From: Streptomyces toyocaensis
GTDB lineage: Bacteria; Actinomycetota; Actinomycetes; Streptomycetales; Streptomycetaceae
Length of the DNA: 64,000 bases
Direction of reading: 5' to 3'
Assembly: GCF_000725125.1 (NCBI RefSeq)
Contig: NZ_JFCB01000002.1
Location: 62,001 to 126,000, forward strand
Shown: positions 61,348 to 64,000 of the stretch, one piece after another
Layout: each line of letters starts with the position of its first letter
How positions within the stretch are numbered: position 1 is the first letter of the stretch
Translations under genes and position numbers: made by a program
The notes under the pieces: generated by a model
What the model was told of the DNA's origin: nothing
The model's input: only the letters and a program-made list of their open reading frames with translations
Database searches by the model: none

Positions 61348-61539
61348 TCAGTCGTCGAAGTGGGTCTTGGAACCCGCGGTGGACGTCGTCGTCCCCACCT
61401 CACGCAACAGCGCGTGGTCGCAGGCCGCGATCCGTCCGTCCCCGAGTACGTTCAACTGCAGTCCGGAGTCATACGCGTACGGAGTGGCAACAGCCAACTC
61501 AACTGCCGGACGTGCGTAGTTGAGCGCGAACGGTTGCAT
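61348..61539 (-). CDS. tgmA: Graspetide (omega-ester peptide) precursor
   Basis: A 63-residue precursor from ATG 61539, with AGGGAGAG upstream. The leader carries the conserved PFALNYARP motif recognised by TgmB and later YAYDSGLQLNVLGDG. The C-terminal core is TTTSTAGSKTHFDD: several Thr/Ser (and one Lys) donors followed by two Asp acceptors. I expect side-chain esters joining Thr/Ser to the Asp pair. The gene lies directly upstream of tgmB. No leader protease or exporter is adjacent. Confidence 0.9.
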   Translation of the reverse strand: MQPFALNYARPAVELAVATPYAYDSGLQLNVLGDGRIAACDHALLREVGTTTSTAGSKTHFDD

Positions 61540-61659
61540 CGTCTCTCCCTCGTCGGTGCTGCGCCGACCGGGCAACGGCCCTCTGTGGCCCGTCGCTTGG
61601 TCCGCCGACTTCTTTTGGCTTCCAGAGACTTATACGAATCGAACGGGTGGTTGGTTTCC

Positions 61660-61992
61660 TTACGGAGCGTAGTCATCGGCGGGTTGTCGCGCCGTCCGCC
61701 GCCGGGGTGCGCCGGGCAGGCCCGCTCCGAGGGAGCCACGCATGGTGCGCAGAGCGAGCAGCAGGACGCCGATGTCGTCCAGATAGACGGGGTCGGGCAG
61801 CAGGTCCGCCGGCAGCACCAGATAGAGGACGGCGCCCCAGAACACCCAGCGGGGCCCCGTGGGCAGACCCGCCCGCCTCAACTCCCGCCGCGTGCGGACC
61901 AGACGGACCAGGACGGCGACGGCGCCGGCGAGCACCAGGATCGCGAGAACGGCGGCGACGATCAGCAGTACGGTGGTCGACTCCAACGCCAC
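61660..61992 (-). CDS. DUF1232/YkvA-type small membrane protein
   Basis: A 110-residue protein: one N-terminal membrane helix (TTVLLIVAAVLAILVLAGAV), a basic stretch, then the DUF1232 signature (VLYLVLPADLLPDPVYLDDI) and a second hydrophobic region. GTG 61992 follows GGAGGAGGG. Function is unknown. It is upstream of the graspetide genes on the same strand but separated by about 120 bases. Confidence 0.85.
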   Translation of the reverse strand: MALESTTVLLIVAAVLAILVLAGAVAVLVRLVRTRRELRRAGLPTGPRWVFWGAVLYLVLPADLLPDPVYLDDIGVLLLALRTMRGSLGAGLPGAPRRRTARQPADDYAP

Positions 61993-62276
61993 TGCCCTCC
62001 TCCGGGTGACCGGCGCGCCGCGGCCCCCTCGGCCACGGCACAGCCTTCTCTGGGCGGATTCCCGCTGACGGCCCCGGTATGGCGGCGGGGACCGGCCATG
62101 GGCGCACGCGTCCGATGTCCCGCCCGAGTCCCGCGAGACACGGGATCCTCGCAGGTCGTCCCGGTGGACCCGTCATCTGGCAGCACGTCGCGGGGACACC
62201 TGGTAATGGTCATCGGCCTTCCCCATGGAGCCGGGCATGACCACCTCGCCTTCGTCACCTCGCCCGAACGAACCGG

Positions 62277-63419
62277 TCATACCCGCGGCCGGCGCGCCGG
62301 TTCGCCGTCCCCGGCGGGTGCGGCGCGGCGGGGCCTGGGGCCGCCCGTCCGCAGGCGCTCCAGGGTGCGGGTCAGCTGCTGGAGGGGGGAGGGGGAGTCC
62401 GTCCGGGGCGGGGGCGGCTGCCGGGTGGCCGGGGTGCCGGCCGATTCCTGGTACGCGGCCAGCGCCTCGTGCGCGCGTTCGGCGGCCTCGCGGTACAGGT
62501 CCCGTGACTTGGTCATGGCCTCGAGTGCCTCGGCGTACATGGCGACCAGCGCCCGCTCACGGGCGAGTTCCTCCTCGGTCGTCAGCAGGTGCCAGTCCTC
62601 CCGCAACGCGGTCAGGGCCTCCCGCGCACCGTCCGGCAGCACGCGCGGCAGTGCGTCGAAGCGGGTCACCGCGTCGACCAGGCCGGCCGGTTCCGTACCG
62701 TCCAGGAACACGGCGCGCACGGCGAAGGCGTCGGCGTCGTACCCCTCCGGGACCGGAGCGCCCGGCAGCACCGCGGCCCCTCCTCGCGGGACCCGCACAC
62801 CGAACTCCCGCAACGCCCAGTTCGCCACCCGCGACTGCTGGGGCGTGGCCCGGTGCTCCACGACCCGGTGCCGCAGTCCCGGCGGCAGCCAGCGCGTGAG
62901 CGGCACCCGGCCGCGCTCGTCCGTGGTCATCGCCTCGTGGACGACGACATGTACGTGCCACGCGTCACGCGCGCACGCGCGCAGCAGCCGTCGTACGTCC
63001 TTGTCCTCCTCCGGGAGCGGATGGATCGCGCCCGGCCGCAGGTCCGTCACCGCGTCGTGGTTCCAGTCGGCGTCCGGCTCCTGTCCCCAGAACATCCCCG
63101 CCGGGGACGGCCAGCCCTGGTCCCAGGGCTGCTCCGCCTCCGCGACCAGCGTCCAGTCCCGGCCCCGGTCCGTGCCGGGGCCCAGACTCAGCCGGGCGCG
63201 CACGGTGACACCGCCGGCCACCCGCGTCCGGGCTTCGAAGACCAGGTCGGGAGCGGTCCCGTCGGCGGGGAGTTCGAGGAAGTCCTCGATGTCCCGGCCG
63301 TCCTTGAGGCGGCGCAGGCTGCGCCTCAGTGCCTCGTCGGCCCGGCTTCCGGTGTGGCGGCCGCGGGCCAGCCGGACCGTGGGAGGGATCGTGGCGCGGG
63401 CTTCTGGGGAGTTCGGCAT
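62277..63419 (-). CDS. Large protein of unknown function with C-terminal coiled coil
   Basis: A 380-residue soluble protein with good codon bias throughout. The N-terminal half is mixed alpha/beta with no motif I recognise (DIEDFLELPADGTAPDLVFE, then DWTLVAEAEQPWDQGWP and HVHVVVHEAMTTDERGRVPL). From about 250 to 340 it is a long charged helix, probably coiled coil (EEELARERALVAMYAEALEA, then REAAERAHEALAAYQ), followed by a Pro/Arg-rich tail. ATG 63419 is used; GTG 63443 is an alternative. Neither has a strong ribosome binding site. No neighbour suggests a role. Confidence 0.7.
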   Translation of the reverse strand: MPNSPEARATIPPTVRLARGRHTGSRADEALRRSLRRLKDGRDIEDFLELPADGTAPDLVFEARTRVAGGVTVRARLSLGPGTDRGRDWTLVAEAEQPWDQGWPSPAGMFWGQEPDADWNHDAVTDLRPGAIHPLPEEDKDVRRLLRACARDAWHVHVVVHEAMTTDERGRVPLTRWLPPGLRHRVVEHRATPQQSRVANWALREFGVRVPRGGAAVLPGAPVPEGYDADAFAVRAVFLDGTEPAGLVDAVTRFDALPRVLPDGAREALTALREDWHLLTTEEELARERALVAMYAEALEAMTKSRDLYREAAERAHEALAAYQESAGTPATRQPPPPRTDSPSPLQQLTRTLERLRTGGPRPRRAAPAGDGEPARRPRV

Positions 63420-63867
63420 GGGTCCAGTCGTGAGCGGGGGCACGTGCTTCTGCCAGTATCGTCGCCGCGGGCCGGCGGCATGAGGCGGGGCTCCGCCGGA
63501 CGGCGGTCACGCCTGCGCCTACCCGGCCGTACGGCCCTCATGTGGCGGGGCGCCCGGGGTGTCGCGCGCGGGGTGTGCGCGGCGCACACGCGGTCAGACG
63601 GTCCACCCGTGGTTCCGGCGGCGCCGACGTCATCACAATGGTCCCGCGAGCGGGGCCGGCCCACCATCCGCATCGGGGCCGGCCCTGCCCGCACCAGGCC
63701 GGACAGGGGCCTCGTCGTGAGGGCGAAAAAAACCGGACCCTACCAGGGCCGCGTCACTCCCGTCGCATATTCCGCCGGAAAACACCAAAGCTCTCACCTC
63801 GATCGAGCACACACCGTAGCGTCGACGTCACGTTCGCGGTACAGCCGTGCGAGGAGGGGGATCCGGC
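63420..63867. other. Divergent intergenic region at right end
   Basis: It holds the start region of the minus-strand hypothetical gene and the promoter of the plus-strand gene at 63868. About 63719-63840 is AT-richer (it includes a run of seven A at 63725-63731). I found no gene and no clear -35/-10 pair. Confidence 0.5.
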
Positions 63868-64000
63868 GTGCCCGGAATCGACGAGAGTCTGCTGGAAGCC
63901 ATGCGACTGCCCGGGGCACGCGGCGCCCTCGTGGTCGACTGGATCAGCGGGCTCGCCCTGGGCGCGGTGGGCGACGCACCGGGCGGTGACGCGGAGGCAA
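63868..64000 (+). CDS. Partial gene, possible roadblock/LC7-like protein
   Basis: GTG 63868 follows a strong GAGGAGGGGG. The 44 codons available read PGIDESLLEAMRLPGARGAL, then VVDWISGLALGAVGD, resembling the start of small actinobacterial roadblock/LC7-like proteins that act with GTPases (helix, then G-A-x-x-V-V-D-x-x-S-G strands). The gene runs off the window, so the family is uncertain. Confidence 0.6.
   Translation, partial: MPGIDESLLEAMRLPGARGALVVDWISGLALGAVGDAPGGDAEA

Noticed and set aside
1..64000. CRISPR arrays, tRNA/rRNA genes, transposases, integrases or att sites
   Set aside because: No regularly spaced direct repeats, cloverleaf-like genes, DDE transposase or recombinase motifs were seen on either strand.

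Overview
The window is very GC-rich, with strong G/C bias at third codon positions, many GTG starts preceded by purine-rich ribosome binding sites, and closely packed genes on both strands. Gene content points to Streptomyces or a very close relative: an SSI-type protease inhibitor, several SpoIIE-type phosphatases with ATPase partner domains, mycothiol-linked formaldehyde oxidation, DUF5133, DUF5709 and DUF3662 proteins, a TgmA/TgmB graspetide pair and a GH9 cellulase behind a CebR-type palindrome. There is no rRNA, tRNA, CRISPR array, intact transposase or prophage. The mix of secreted enzymes, regulators, small peptides and decayed genes resembles an accessory part of the chromosome rather than the core.

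Layout. Positions 1-8.4 kb hold a frame-broken DUF4232 gene, a multi-domain phosphatase, a secreted GH9 endoglucanase, a Doc/Fic-like toxin-antitoxin pair and a transmembrane sigma-like/ricin-lectin protein. 8.4-14.4 kb holds a lactate-oxidase family flavoenzyme, an SSI inhibitor, a CDGSH/HemK2-type pair, a heme-oxygenase-like protein, a flavodoxin-family gene with an in-frame amber codon and a Ppx/GppA phosphatase. 14.5-20.7 kb is a peptide export operon on the minus strand: a double-glycine precursor, an HlyD-like adaptor, a C39 peptidase/ABC exporter and a second NHLM-type ABC protein. It is flanked by a divergent secreted S1 protease (21.3-22.5 kb).

22.6-36 kb carries a broken GAF regulator, another phosphatase, a PfpI-type protein, a phosphoesterase, a secreted beta-propeller protein beside a TetR gene with a clear operator, an ABC exporter, a mycothiol-dependent formaldehyde dehydrogenase/metallo-hydrolase operon and two SDR genes. 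36-49 kb has an L,D-transpeptidase, a decayed EamA transporter, a membrane-anchored S1 protease, a PatB-type lyase followed by a methyltransferase, an F420/PPOX protein, an OB-fold protein and TetR gene sharing paired operators, an ATP-grasp protein, an ANTAR-GAF-PAS phosphatase and an RpiR regulator. 49-64 kb holds a lone FhaA-type N-terminal domain, two membrane glycosyltransferase-like proteins, a kinase/acetyltransferase pair, a HAD phosphatase, small conserved actinobacterial proteins, an oxidoreductase, an ABC-transporter remnant, a GlxA-type regulator, a two-gene graspetide locus and a partial gene at the right edge.

The two peptide systems are the most interesting parts: (i) an NHLM-type exporter with a precursor lacking Cys, Lys, Arg, His and aromatic residues in its core, so not a normal lanthipeptide or cationic bacteriocin; (ii) a TgmA/TgmB pair without the usual methyltransferase. 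Three SpoIIE-type phosphatases and two S1 proteases plus an SSI inhibitor suggest strong signalling and extracellular-proteolysis capacity.
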